Part shown: positions 7,282 through 13,467 of the stretch, one piece after another
How positions within the stretch are numbered: position 1 is the stretch's first letter
How the letters are laid out: each line of letters begins with the position of its first letter
Assembly: GCF_019207025.1 (NCBI RefSeq)
Contig: NZ_JAEEGC010000118.1
Location: 1-35,938 of the forward strand
Direction: 5' to 3'
Source of the DNA: Clostridium thailandense
Lineage (GTDB): Bacteria > Bacillota > Clostridia > Clostridiales > Clostridiaceae
Length of the DNA: 35,938 bases
Position numbers and translations under genes: made by a program
Notes under the pieces: generated by a model
What the model saw: only the letters and a program-made list of their open reading frames with translations
Told to the model about the DNA's origin: nothing
Databases searched by the model: none

Positions 7282-8072
7282 AATTCTGGCACCTCCATAT
7301 TCGGAATTACTATCCCTTGATTCTGAAAGTAAATACTCAATGCCTTGCAAATAAACTCGTCGGCCACTTCCTGTTTCTCTCTGTACTGTTTGATCCAGTC
7401 TTTTTTATTTTCATTGAACTTTTGAAGCTCTGGTAGCATACTCATATCGCCACCTGTAAACTCTAATACCATGTTCCACCATTCTTTAGCAATTTCTTGA
7501 CCAATATCACTTTCCGGAGGTTCACCCTTAATTTTAAGCTGTGCAGTTTTGTCACACAAGCTTTCCCATTTCATGAAAAGTGCTTTCCCAGAATTTTCTG
7601 TAAAATTTTTCCTAATGTTTGCCATGAGTTTGTCATCAAACAACTTAACAATCCAATAGTTTTCATTTTTCATCTGTAATAGCTTGATAATATCAGCATA
7701 TTTCTCAAAGTCCACAATATTCATTTGTTTAACTTCATCTTTCAGAGCCTCTATTGCCGATAGAGCTTCAGTGAGATTAAAAATCTTTTCTTTAATAATT
7801 TGTGCTTGATCACTCAAAACATTTTCAACCTCTTGAGGGGTGTCAAGAGGTATTAATCGGTTTTTAATATCATCAATTGAAAATCCCAAGAACTTCATAG
7901 ATAAAATCTGATGAAGCTTAATCATATCTTTATTGGTATAAAGCCTCCTGCCGCCTTCACTTTGTGCAGACGGTTTCAATAAGCCCTCTTTGTCGTAGTA
8001 TTGCAAGGTACGAACGGTGGTATCCATTTTTTTTGCAAGTTCTCCTACCGTCATAAACTCTTTGTTTTGCAT
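7278..8072 (-). CDS. MerR family transcriptional regulator
   Basis: 264 aa. The N-terminal winged helix reads MTVGELAKKMDTTVRTLQYY and DKEGLLKPS (residues 6-35), with the typical GGRRLYTNKD wing, then a coiled-coil stretch (about 90-125). The C-terminal half (about 130-264) has conserved-looking aromatic and charged residues and resembles the TipAS-like or MerR-effector domains that bind drugs. It is the first gene of a three-gene unit with the ABC exporter, joined by ATGA overlap. The upstream promoter has a 19-bp spacer, as expected for MerR-activated promoters, so it probably regulates its own operon in response to the exported compound. Confidence 0.9.
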   Translation of the reverse strand: MQNKEFMTVGELAKKMDTTVRTLQYYDKEGLLKPSAQSEGGRRLYTNKDMIKLHQILSMKFLGFSIDDIKNRLIPLDTPQEVENVLSDQAQIIKEKIFNLTEALSAIEALKDEVKQMNIVDFEKYADIIKLLQMKNENYWIVKLFDDKLMANIRKNFTENSGKALFMKWESLCDKTAQLKIKGEPPESDIGQEIAKEWWNMVLEFTGGDMSMLPELQKFNENKKDWIKQYREKQEVADEFICKALSIYFQNQGIVIPNMEVPEL

Positions 8073-8092
8073 TATAAATCACCTCTACTTAA

Positions 8093-8123
8093 ATTGTACT
8101 ATATGACTTAAAGTAACAAACAA
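8093..8123 (-). promoter_or_regulatory. MerR-type promoter of the exporter operon
   Basis: On the minus strand, -35 TTGTTT (8118-8123) and -10 TACAAT (8093-8098) are separated by 19 bases. The long spacer and the ACTTTAAGT dyad within it are typical of promoters twisted into register by MerR proteins. The -10 lies about 20 bases upstream of the regulator's start. Confidence 0.6.
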
Positions 8124-8211
8124 GAGGTTTTTAGACTTAGCAATTTTTTTACTAAATTAATTCGTTCTTTCATTTTTTCACAAAAAAATATCATTTTCTT
8201 ATAAATAAGAT

Positions 8212-8250
8212 GGTGTCCTAAAACTAAGTTAGTTTCAGGACACCCCTTTT
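8212..8250. terminator. Hairpin 3' of the Spo0E-like gene
   Basis: An inverted repeat with arms GGTGTCCTAAAACTAA (8212-8227) and TTAGTTTCAGGACACC (8229-8244) has one mismatch. The T run (CCCCTTTT) follows on the plus strand, although the nearest genes are on the minus strand. It may work in both directions or be a remnant of a mobile element end. Confidence 0.55.
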
Positions 8251-8269
8251 ATAATAATCAACTATATAT

Positions 8270-8422
8270 TTAGTTTAACAATCTGTTGTATTCGTTCAAG
8301 TCATTGTCCAGCATTTGACTTGCTAATATTACCTCAGGATCAGTTAAACTGCCCTTTCTACTTATCAAGTCATGCATATAGCCTCTCATTTTTTCTATTC
8401 TCCTAATCAATTCTTTTTTCAC
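8270..8422 (-). CDS. Spo0E-like aspartyl-phosphate phosphatase
   Basis: A 50 aa protein from a GTG start (8420-8422) with a GGGGGTG ribosome site. It begins VKKELIRRIEKMRGYMHDLI and carries SQMLDNDLNEYNRL, matching the Spo0E family signature 'SQ.LD..LN.Y'. Family members are 45-85 aa two-helix hairpins that dephosphorylate Spo0A~P and delay sporulation. The product is probably cytosolic and acts as a dimer. The gene is monocistronic, between the exporter operon and the SASP genes. Confidence 0.85.
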   Translation of the reverse strand: MKKELIRRIEKMRGYMHDLISRKGSLTDPEVILASQMLDNDLNEYNRLLN

Positions 8423-8650
8423 TATAAGCACCCCCCATTTTAATAATAATTAACAAATATAACTTACTATAAAATTATTAATATTTGCTAATTATAATTA
8501 TATTATACATTATTTAGCAAGATTTTTCAACCATTATTTTGAATAATTTGATTTTTTTTGAATTATAAGCGTATAAAAAACTATACTTTGGATTTTCTGA
8601 TTGTATTATGTAAAATGTACATTGAAAAAATAATAACAATAACATTAGTT

Positions 8651-8713
8651 TATAGATAATAAAAACAGAAGTCAGGGATAAATTGTCCCTGACTTCTGTT
8701 TTTATTATCTATA
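8651..8713 (-). terminator. Very long perfect hairpin after the first SASP gene
   Basis: A 28-bp inverted repeat with no mismatch has arms 8651-8678 and 8686-8713 and a 7-base loop. It starts 9 bases 3' of the SASP stop. The core is AAAACAGAAGTCAGGGA. T-rich bases lie in the distal arm, so it can act as a terminator on either strand. Confidence 0.8.
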
Positions 8714-8722
8714 TTTGTTTTA

Positions 8723-8917
8723 TTATAGGCCTTTTTCATAAGCTTCTACCATTTTTTTAACCATTTGTCCTCCGACAGATCCATTTTCTCTTGAAGTAAG
8801 ATCTCCATTATAACCTTCTTTTAGATCTACACCTACTTCCCTAGCTGACTCCATTTTAAATCTATTTAAACCTTCTTTTGCTTGTGGTACTAATACTCTG
8901 TTTCCTCTACTTGCCAT
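8723..8917 (-). CDS. Alpha/beta-type small acid-soluble spore protein
   Basis: A 64 aa protein, MASRGNRVLVPQAKEGLNRF, with the family signature LTSRENGSVGGQMVKKMV near the C-terminus. These proteins coat spore DNA and protect it from UV and heat. The GPR protease cleavage region normally near 'KxE(I/V)A' is represented by residues SAREVGVDL (about 24-32). A GGAGG site precedes the ATG. The product is made in the forespore, normally under SigG. A 15-bp upstream motif is shared with the second SASP gene. The length is typical (60-75 aa). Confidence 0.95.
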   Translation of the reverse strand: MASRGNRVLVPQAKEGLNRFKMESAREVGVDLKEGYNGDLTSRENGSVGGQMVKKMVEAYEKGL

Positions 8918-8942
8918 AACTTATTCCTCCTTTTATATCTTA

Positions 8943-8957
8943 TTGTATTATAAGTTT
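8943..8957 (-). promoter_or_regulatory. Motif shared upstream of both SASP genes (copy 1), possible forespore promoter element
   Basis: On the minus strand the 15 bases AAACTTATAATACAA lie 26 bases upstream of the SASP start. An identical 15-mer lies upstream of the other SASP gene (9958-9972). TTATAATA loosely fits a SigF/SigG -10 (CATAATA-like). I could not fix a clear -35. Confidence 0.4.
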
Positions 8958-9154
8958 ATGTATTTTCCTGATTAATAAACTATTAATTTAAATGTAAAAA
9001 GTCTAATTAATATTAAAAATTACATAAATAATTATTTATTTGTTTCTATGCCTCAAAAGTATAAATTTTAAGATAATGGATAAAATATATAATACCTTGA
9101 TAATATAGCACTACACTTAGAATTATGATTAACATCTACTTAAAACATTTATCG

Positions 9155-9203
9155 AAATGATTAAAAGAAGCTAATTTAAAAAAATAGCTTCTTTTAATCA
9201 TTT
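9155..9203 (-). terminator. Long perfect hairpin after the 63 aa membrane protein gene
   Basis: A 19-bp perfect inverted repeat has arms AAATGATTAAAAGAAGCTA (9155-9173) and its complement (9185-9203) with an 11-base loop, beginning 8 bases 3' of the gene's stop. It is probably a bidirectional terminator. Confidence 0.7.
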
Positions 9204-9210
9204 TTTATTT

Positions 9211-9402
9211 TTATCTATGCTCTACCAAATCTATAGCTCCTAATACTATATGAGCTAATCCAAATCCTAATACAGCAGTTTCTACCATAGGAAGCATATC
9301 TCTTTTTTTCATTCCTCTCTTTTTTATATCCATAGTTCTTAATGCAGCTGCTCCTGTAGTTACTGCAACGCCTAATGCTGTAGGTACTAATCCTTCTCTC
9401 AT
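9211..9402 (-). CDS. Small membrane protein, 63 aa, unknown function
   Basis: Starts MREGLVPTALGVAVTTGAAA after a GAGGG ribosome site. It has two moderately hydrophobic segments (about residues 5-22 and 42-58) separated by a basic loop, DIKKRGMKKRD, so a two-helix hairpin with a positive loop is likely. Similar short proteins are found near SASP genes in clostridia, but I know of no function. It sits as a single gene with its own terminator hairpin between the two SASP genes, suggesting expression during sporulation. Confidence 0.65.
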   Translation of the reverse strand: MREGLVPTALGVAVTTGAAALRTMDIKKRGMKKRDMLPMVETAVLGFGLAHIVLGAIDLVEHR

Positions 9403-9465
9403 ATAATTCCCTCCTAATTAAGACATTCTATGATTATTCTTAAGTCACTTCTTTATAAATATTAT

Positions 9466-9621
9466 TTATTTTTTAGAATTGTAATAATAGTTTGTTACAA
9501 TTTGAGTAGATATATTACTATCATCTCCATAAACCTGTGCATCTGTCTCCACATCATTTTGAGGGTTTAAGCTTTTTATTTGTGTTCTCTCAGTTTTTTC
9601 ATTTGAATTCAATCTTCTCAT
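9466..9621 (-). CDS. Small hydrophilic hypothetical protein, 51 aa
   Basis: The ATG at 9619-9621 has AAAGGA about 10 bases upstream. The product begins MRRLNSNEKTERTQIKSLNP and ends STQIVTNYYYNSKK. It is rich in Asn, Thr, Ser and Tyr, with no Cys, and looks disordered, like a minor spore or coat-associated protein. No family is recognised. It lies between the membrane protein gene and the second SASP gene. Confidence 0.5.
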   Translation of the reverse strand: MRRLNSNEKTERTQIKSLNPQNDVETDAQVYGDDSNISTQIVTNYYYNSKK

Positions 9622-9661
9622 TATAATCATTTCCTTTATTTATGCATTTTTCTGTACATTG

Positions 9662-9694
9662 AAAGGTCAAATGGCCCTAGGCCATCTGACCTTT
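9662..9694 (-). terminator. Terminator hairpin of the second SASP gene
   Basis: Inverted repeat arms at 9662-9676 and 9680-9694 (AAAGGTCA...TGACCTTT, with one G-U pair) and a short loop begin 8 bases 3' of the SASP stop. Confidence 0.75.
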
Positions 9695-9702
9695 AATTAA
9701 TT

Positions 9703-9903
9703 CTATCTTAAACCTTTTTCATATGATTCAACCATTCTTTTTACCATTTCTCCACCTATTGAACCATTTTCTCTTGATGTCAAATTTCCTTTATCTATGC
9801 TTTCATAATTTGTTAAGCCAAAATCACTTGCAACTTCTTCCTTAAATTGATTTAGTGCATATTTAGCCTCTGGTACTAATACTTTGTTTCCTTTACTTGC
9901 CAT
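9703..9903 (-). CDS. Alpha/beta-type small acid-soluble spore protein (second copy)
   Basis: A 66 aa protein, MASKGNKVLVPEAKYALNQF, with the signature LTSRENGSIGGEMVKRMV. It is paralogous to the SASP at 8723-8917; the two differ mainly in the central region (EEVASDFGLTNYESIDKG here), which contains a plausible GPR cleavage site, KEEVASDF. It binds and protects DNA in the dormant spore. A GAGGG ribosome site lies close to the ATG. The upstream 15-bp motif is identical to that of the other copy. It has its own terminator. Confidence 0.95.
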   Translation of the reverse strand: MASKGNKVLVPEAKYALNQFKEEVASDFGLTNYESIDKGNLTSRENGSIGGEMVKRMVESYEKGLR

Positions 9904-9957
9904 ATATATTCCCTCCTCTTAATATTCACTTAAATCTTTAACTGCTATACTATTTGT

Positions 9958-9972
9958 TTGTATTATAAGTTT
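9958..9972 (-). promoter_or_regulatory. Motif shared upstream of both SASP genes (copy 2)
   Basis: The same 15 bases as at 8943-8957 (AAACTTATAATACAA on the minus strand), here 55 bases upstream of the SASP start. The different distance to the gene suggests a transcription signal rather than a ribosome-site element. Confidence 0.4.
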
Positions 9973-10086
9973 GCTCCATTACATAATTATTAATCTATTT
10001 AATTAAATGAAAAAAAGCTATTATTTTTCAAAATTGGGACACAATATTATTGTACTAAGTAACAGGATGAAAGGAGTTTTTGGCTA

Positions 10087-10440
10087 ATGACAAGCTTTTT
10101 AACTAAAATTATTGTTTATCCTATAATAATATTAATTTCTAATTACTTATCTGCAGAAATAAATTATCCTTACCTTTATCAAATCTTATTTGTCGGTGTT
10201 ATGCTTGCAGCATCAGTACATTTAATAGAATGGCCACTTTTAAAACCAGGTTTTCTGTTAACTACTACTATTTTAGAATTTTTAGTAGCTTTTTCTGTTA
10301 TTTACTTTATTCAATTTTTACTGCCTGGTTCTTATGTAAGTTTAATTGGCACTTCTATAGCATCCACAACCTTGATAGTTGTCCAATTTTTATGTAACAG
10401 ATATATATTATATGATAATTTAACTAAGAAATCTAATTAA
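10087..10440 (+). CDS. DUF2512 (YndM-like) membrane protein
   Basis: 117 aa with four predicted membrane helices: about residues 6-22, 31-50, 56-78 (with LEFLVAFSVIYFIQF) and 84-105. The arrangement and 'EWPLLKPGF' between helices 2 and 3 fit the DUF2512 family, which includes B. subtilis YndM. The family is common in spore formers and its function is unknown. It is the only plus-strand gene in this island. An AAAGGAG site lies upstream of the ATG. A convergent terminator separates it from the next gene. Confidence 0.75.
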   Translation: MTSFLTKIIVYPIIILISNYLSAEINYPYLYQILFVGVMLAASVHLIEWPLLKPGFLLTTTILEFLVAFSVIYFIQFLLPGSYVSLIGTSIASTTLIVVQFLCNRYILYDNLTKKSN

Positions 10441-10453
10441 TTTTATTTTGAAG

Positions 10454-10480
10454 AATAAAAGAGCTTTTCAGCTCTTATTT
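10454..10480. terminator. Convergent bidirectional terminator
   Basis: A hairpin with core arms AAGAGCT (10459-10465) and AGCTCTT (10470-10476) is flanked by A-rich and T-rich runs on both sides. It lies between the converging DUF2512 gene and the 68 aa gene and overlaps the latter's stop. Confidence 0.65.
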
Positions 10481-10681
10481 ATCTTTTATACCATTTAGTT
10501 CATACATAAAAGGTTTTATTTCTTCTTCTTTTATAGTTCCATCTTCATTATAGCCTGTTTGCATTGTTGGTTTAATTTCTACTGTTTTTATTTTATTAGT
10601 AGTTCTATTAGCCTTGTTAATTTCCATTCTCTTATGCAATGCTTCATCGCTTATGTTATTTCCTATCATATGTCTTTTCAT
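10475..10681 (-). CDS. Small hypothetical protein, 68 aa
   Basis: Starts MKRHMIGNNISDEALHKRME after AAAGGTG. Later segments are KTVEIKPTMQTGYNEDGTI and KEEEIKPFMYELNG. It is hydrophilic, with two similar 'EIKP.M' stretches (about residues 35-40 and 54-59), a weak internal repeat. There is no membrane segment and no Cys. It is not assigned to a family. The position suggests a minor spore protein. Confidence 0.55.
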   Translation of the reverse strand: MKRHMIGNNISDEALHKRMEINKANRTTNKIKTVEIKPTMQTGYNEDGTIKEEEIKPFMYELNGIKDK

Positions 10682-10724
10682 AAAGTTTCACCTTTCTCAT
10701 GTTTTTATAATTTAATTATATGAC

Positions 10725-10752
10725 AAAAAACCTCAGTAATACTTTCTGAGGC
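10725..10752 (-). terminator. Rho-independent terminator
   Basis: On the minus strand, stem CCTCAG/CTGAGG is followed directly by six Ts. It lies 13 bases 3' of the tiny gene ending at 10765. Confidence 0.75.
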
Positions 10753-10764
10753 TTTCCATATATT

Positions 10765-10914
10765 TCACATACCTTCATTCTTTATTTTCAATACATCTGT
10801 ATGACTTAGCTGAGTATCCTGTATAGTTTGTGTAATACTATTACCTCTATTAATTAATCTTTTAGCGTGTCTGACTTCTTGTTCATGTGGAAGTTTTTGA
10901 TTTTTTTTAGGCAT
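10765..10914 (-). CDS. Tiny HTH-like protein, 49 aa (paralogue A of a three-member family)
   Basis: The ATG at 10912-10914 has TTTTGGAGG upstream. It begins MPKKNQKLPHEQEVRHAKRL and continues INRGNSITQTIQDTQLSHTD, VLKIKNEGM. From the Ala of HAKRLINRG onward it aligns without gaps to the proteins at 12715-12858 and 12873-13031. Shared positions are A..[LM][LI]...G, then T at +10, L at +12, D at +16 and V/I at +17 from the Gly, followed by a basic residue. The layout, helix - Gly turn - 'T.L...DV.K' helix, resembles a minimal helix-turn-helix, but the protein is too short to be a known class. No function is known. Confidence 0.65.
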   Translation of the reverse strand: MPKKNQKLPHEQEVRHAKRLINRGNSITQTIQDTQLSHTDVLKIKNEGM

Positions 10915-10936
10915 AATATCTTCCTCCAAAACTAAA

Positions 10937-11071
10937 TTAATGTGGCTTTACATTATCATTTTTTCCTTGTTTCTCTTTTCTTTCTTTTTCATATGGATTT
11001 TTCCCATTGTCAATCATATCAAGTCCTATAGCTGCGGCCTGCTTGTTTGTTAATTTACTCTTAGGGTTCAT
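10937..11071 (-). CDS. Small hydrophilic protein, 44 aa
   Basis: The ATG at 11069-11071 has AGAGGTG upstream. The product begins MNPKSKLTNKQAAAIGLDMI and continues DNGKNPYEKERKEKQGK. The 'LDMIDNG' piece resembles the 'DLIDKG' helix end of the tiny HTH-like proteins nearby, but the second helix is replaced by a Lys/Glu-rich tail. No family is recognised. It is the first of two genes read in the same direction with a 22-base gap, so it may be cotranscribed with the paralogue A gene. Confidence 0.55.
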   Translation of the reverse strand: MNPKSKLTNKQAAAIGLDMIDNGKNPYEKERKEKQGKNDNVKPH

Positions 11072-11138
11072 AGACAAACACCTCTTTTCCAAATTTATTT
11101 TTTCCTAACCATATTATTTTATACTTTCTAGGTAAAAT

Positions 11139-11181
11139 AAAATAACGGATATATAAATATATTATATACATCCGTTATTTT
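11139..11181 (-). terminator. Terminator overlapping the 3' end of the MEDS gene
   Basis: Arms AAAATAACGGAT (11139-11150) and ATCCGTTATTTT (11170-11181) enclose an A+T-only loop. On the minus strand the stem is followed by ATTTTATTTT. The gene's stop codon lies in the loop. Confidence 0.7.
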
Positions 11182-11707
11182 TAATCATTTTAAAATTATA
11201 AAATCTGTGATCATGCGACCTAAAGGACTGATTCATTAAAGCATCATTAATTAACTGTTTTTTATTTAAATAGTCGTCAAAATCATAAGCACACATTACA
11301 GAAATATTTAGTTTTTCTACTACCTTATTTAATAGGTTATCAAAATCCATAAATTGATTTTGTGATATACTGCTTAGTAAATAATTTACTTGATTTACAA
11401 TCCTTATACTTGAATAACCTTTTTTCCTTGCAATTTCTTTATAACTTAAAAAGCTTGTTAATAGTTCCTCTATCTCATTAGTATTATGCTTATCAATTAA
11501 ACAATCAATATTTAAAATTTCTATTTGATTATTATGTTTATGTAAATACTTAAATATAGTTTTGTATATTTCCGGTTCCACGCATAAATATACCAGTTCA
11601 TTTTTTTTGATTCCTTTATTAACATAATCATAAAGGTTAATAGCTAAATGTTCTACCCCGTAATAATAAAAAACACAATGTATTCCAGACTGTTTATGCT
11701 CATTCAT
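11162..11707 (-). CDS. MEDS-domain (DcmR-type sensory) protein
   Basis: I place the start at the ATG 11705-11707 (181 aa), which has AAAGGGT upstream; a start six codons earlier has no ribosome site. The sequence HCVFYYYGVEHLAINLYDYV, followed by GIKKNELVYLCVEPEIYK, matches the MEDS domain (PF14417). This is a RecA-like sensory domain first seen in methanogens and in DcmR, often found with histidine kinases. Here it makes up the whole protein, with IRIVNQVNYLL and NISVMCAYDF as later strands. Stand-alone MEDS proteins occur in spore formers and may modulate signalling, but no ligand is known. Confidence 0.7.
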   Translation of the reverse strand: MNEHKQSGIHCVFYYYGVEHLAINLYDYVNKGIKKNELVYLCVEPEIYKTIFKYLHKHNNQIEILNIDCLIDKHNTNEIEELLTSFLSYKEIARKKGYSSIRIVNQVNYLLSSISQNQFMDFDNLLNKVVEKLNISVMCAYDFDDYLNKKQLINDALMNQSFRSHDHRFYNFKMIKNNGCI

Positions 11708-11797
11708 AATAATTACCCTTTTCATAAATAATATAAATCTATAAAAAAATATATTCTACCATTACTGCAATTATTCCTTCTAAAATTTAATTATAGT

Positions 11798-12562
11798 TTA
11801 AGTCTTTTTATTCAATTTTTCGAGAATTTTTTTACAGACTTTTTCTAACTTTATTTTATCTAATTCCTCATATTTAAACCACTTTCCAGTACATTCTTCA
11901 TTTAATTTTTCATTTTCATCTAGTACAATATAAATTATATCTCTTTTATATAAATTTCCTTCATTTTCACTTAAAAAAAATCCCAGAGCTTCACTATCTT
12001 TATATTTAAGTACAACACTATTTTCTTTATGAATAAAACCAAACTCCAGTTTTTTTTCATCATAATCTAGTAAATATCTTTTAATGTTATCTTCCATTTT
12101 GCATACAACAAATTCCTTTCTTTTAATAAATTTATTAGAATCTATTATGTGTCTAAAAGGATTTATATCGTTATAAGTTATGTCATCTAAACCCGTATCA
12201 TCATAAAAATCTTTCCACTTCATATCAACTAATTCATAATACTGCTTTAATTCTGGTTCTGGTTCAATACCAACCTGGGCTTTACCATCAATAGAATATG
12301 CTAAAAAAGTTACTACGCGCTTATACATCGAGTTTTTTATTTGAGGTACACCTTCAATTTTTATAGGAAGAAGCTTAATTTTTAGTCCAGTTTCTTCATA
12401 GGCTTCTCTAATAGCTGCTTCTTCATCAGTTTCACCATTTTCTCTTCCACCACCTGGAACTCCCCAGAAATATAAATTTTTCTTTATATCATGATGTTTC
12501 AGTAAAACGTATTTTCCACCTTCTACGATAAAAATCTGAACTCTTGTATCCCTCTTAAGCAT
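11798..12562 (-). CDS. NUDIX hydrolase with C-terminal extension
   Basis: The start is placed at the ATG 12560-12562 (254 aa), preceded by GGTGGGA; an upstream ATG gives 22 more residues that look non-coding and cover a TATAAT sequence. The NUDIX box is complete: Gly-Gly-Arg-Glu-Asn-Gly-Glu, then TDEEAAIREAYEETGL (about residues 38-60), with the catalytic Glu residues in REAYEETGL. The enzyme should hydrolyse a nucleoside diphosphate linked to some group. Residues 150-254 form an extra part, with 'EECTGKWFKYEELDKI' near the end, not typical of single-domain MutT proteins. The substrate is unknown. Confidence 0.85.
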   Translation of the reverse strand: MLKRDTRVQIFIVEGGKYVLLKHHDIKKNLYFWGVPGGGRENGETDEEAAIREAYEETGLKIKLLPIKIEGVPQIKNSMYKRVVTFLAYSIDGKAQVGIEPEPELKQYYELVDMKWKDFYDDTGLDDITYNDINPFRHIIDSNKFIKRKEFVVCKMEDNIKRYLLDYDEKKLEFGFIHKENSVVLKYKDSEALGFFLSENEGNLYKRDIIYIVLDENEKLNEECTGKWFKYEELDKIKLEKVCKKILEKLNKKT

Positions 12563-12673
12563 TTTCCCACCATCCCGTAAAACTTTCTTAGTGAAATAAA
12601 CTATTATACTATAATCATTATACACCATATACTAAAATTTTTAATATAAATTCTTATATTAAAAAGAATATAT

Positions 12674-12713
12674 GTAAAAGACTAATGGAACTCTTCATCC
12701 ATTAGTCTTTTAC
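12674..12713. terminator. 15-bp perfect hairpin, probable bidirectional terminator
   Basis: Arms GTAAAAGACTAATGG (12674-12688) and CCATTAGTCTTTTAC (12699-12713) have a 10-base loop, 1 base 3' of the gene stop at 12715. Confidence 0.75.
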
Positions 12714-12714
12714 T

Positions 12715-12858
12715 CTAAAAATGTTTTGTTATTTCTTCCTGCACTCTTTTTATATCCTTTTGTCTTAAATGAGTTTTTTCTTTAATTTTATCTGCTGTTT
12801 CTCCATCAAGAAGCATTTCCCTAGCTTCTTGTTTTAAACCCTCTTTTTTATCACTCAT
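12715..12858 (-). CDS. Tiny HTH-like protein, 47 aa (paralogue B)
   Basis: The ATG at 12856-12858 has GGGGAGG upstream. The protein begins MSDKKEGLKQEAREMLLDGE and continues TADKIKEKTHLRQKDIKRVQ, EEITKHF. It aligns without gaps to paralogues A and C: A..[ML]L..G, I at +6, T at +10, L at +12, D at +16, I at +17, R at +19. It is very rich in Lys and Glu. The gene follows paralogue C by 14 bases in the same direction, so the two are probably cotranscribed and end at the 15-bp hairpin. Function unknown. Confidence 0.65.
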   Translation of the reverse strand: MSDKKEGLKQEAREMLLDGETADKIKEKTHLRQKDIKRVQEEITKHF

Positions 12859-12872
12859 AAGAAAACCTCCCC

Positions 12873-13031
12873 TTATCTATTACCATTCATCTTATCTTTA
12901 GCTTTGATAACATCATGCTCATTCAAACCTGTTGATTCTTTTATTTCACCCATCCCCATTCCTTTATCAATCAAATCTTTAGCCGTTTCCATAGCTTTTT
13001 CATGATTGCCTTTATTTCTCCATCTTCCCAT
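12873..13031 (-). CDS. Tiny HTH-like protein, 52 aa (paralogue C)
   Basis: The ATG at 13029-13031 has GGAGG upstream. The protein begins MGRWRNKGNHEKAMETAKDL and continues IDKGMGMGEIKESTGLNEHD, VIKAKDKMNGNR. It shares with paralogues A and B the pattern AKDLIDKG, I at +6, T at +10, L at +12, D at +16, V at +17, K at +19 from the Gly. The 'GEIKESTGL..HDV' part reads like a helix-turn-helix in which 'STGL' is the turn. It sits between paralogue B and the SspH-like gene, in an apparent small operon read from 13260 towards 12715. Function unknown. Confidence 0.65.
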   Translation of the reverse strand: MGRWRNKGNHEKAMETAKDLIDKGMGMGEIKESTGLNEHDVIKAKDKMNGNR

Positions 13032-13053
13032 AGCATTTCCTCCTTATACAATA

Positions 13054-13260
13054 TCAATGTTTATAATCAATATTTATAACTTTTCCTGTATCAACTAAAT
13101 CTTCAACAGGAACATATACCTCTTCTCTCATATCCAAAATTCTAACTTTAACTATTGCTGCTTTGTCATCCACACCATCAATCCATACAGGATGATAATT
13201 ATACAAAACTTCAATATTAGCTGATGAATTCATTATCTCTTTAACTCTCTGAATATCCAC
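13054..13260 (-). CDS. H-type small acid-soluble spore protein
   Basis: 68 aa starting MDIQRVKEIMNSSANIEVLY, then YHPVWIDGVDD and REEVYVPVEDLVDTG. 'M...R..EI..S...IEVLYNG.PVWI..V' followed by 'V.V..L' is the SspH pattern (about 59-68 aa in Firmicutes). These minor SASPs accumulate in the spore core; in Bacillus they are expressed under SigG. A GGAGG site lies about 9 bases upstream. The stop is 22 bases before the paralogue C start. Confidence 0.85.
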   Translation of the reverse strand: MDIQRVKEIMNSSANIEVLYNYHPVWIDGVDDKAAIVKVRILDMREEVYVPVEDLVDTGKVINIDYKH

Positions 13261-13286
13261 AATTAGTTACCTCCATAAAAGTCCTA

Positions 13287-13421
13287 TTATTCTACCTTCC
13301 AATTTTCCTTGCCATTTTTTCCATTTTTATGTTCAGCTTTATATTCTGCACTTCTTGAGTGATATTTAGCACTATTTAAATCATTAGACCATTTTTTAGG
13401 CTGCTTGTTTCTATTCTCCAT
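13287..13421 (-). CDS. Small basic hydrophilic protein, 44 aa
   Basis: The ATG at 13419-13421 has GGGGAGC upstream. The product begins MENRNKQPKKWSNDLNSAKY and continues HSRSAEYKAEHKNGKNGK. It is Lys/Asn-rich and probably disordered, with two Trp residues flanking the charged core. It looks like a minor spore protein, but no family is recognised. It lies 26 bases upstream of the SspH-like gene, in the same direction. Confidence 0.5.
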   Translation of the reverse strand: MENRNKQPKKWSNDLNSAKYHSRSAEYKAEHKNGKNGKENWKVE

Positions 13422-13467
13422 AAAAGCTCCCCTTTTCTATTTATATTAAATCAAAATTATTCCTTAC

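Noticed and set aside
12563..12628. Longer N-terminus for the NUDIX protein
   Set aside because: The extra 22 codons cover a TATAAT sequence and lack a ribosome site, while the internal ATG has one and fits the family.
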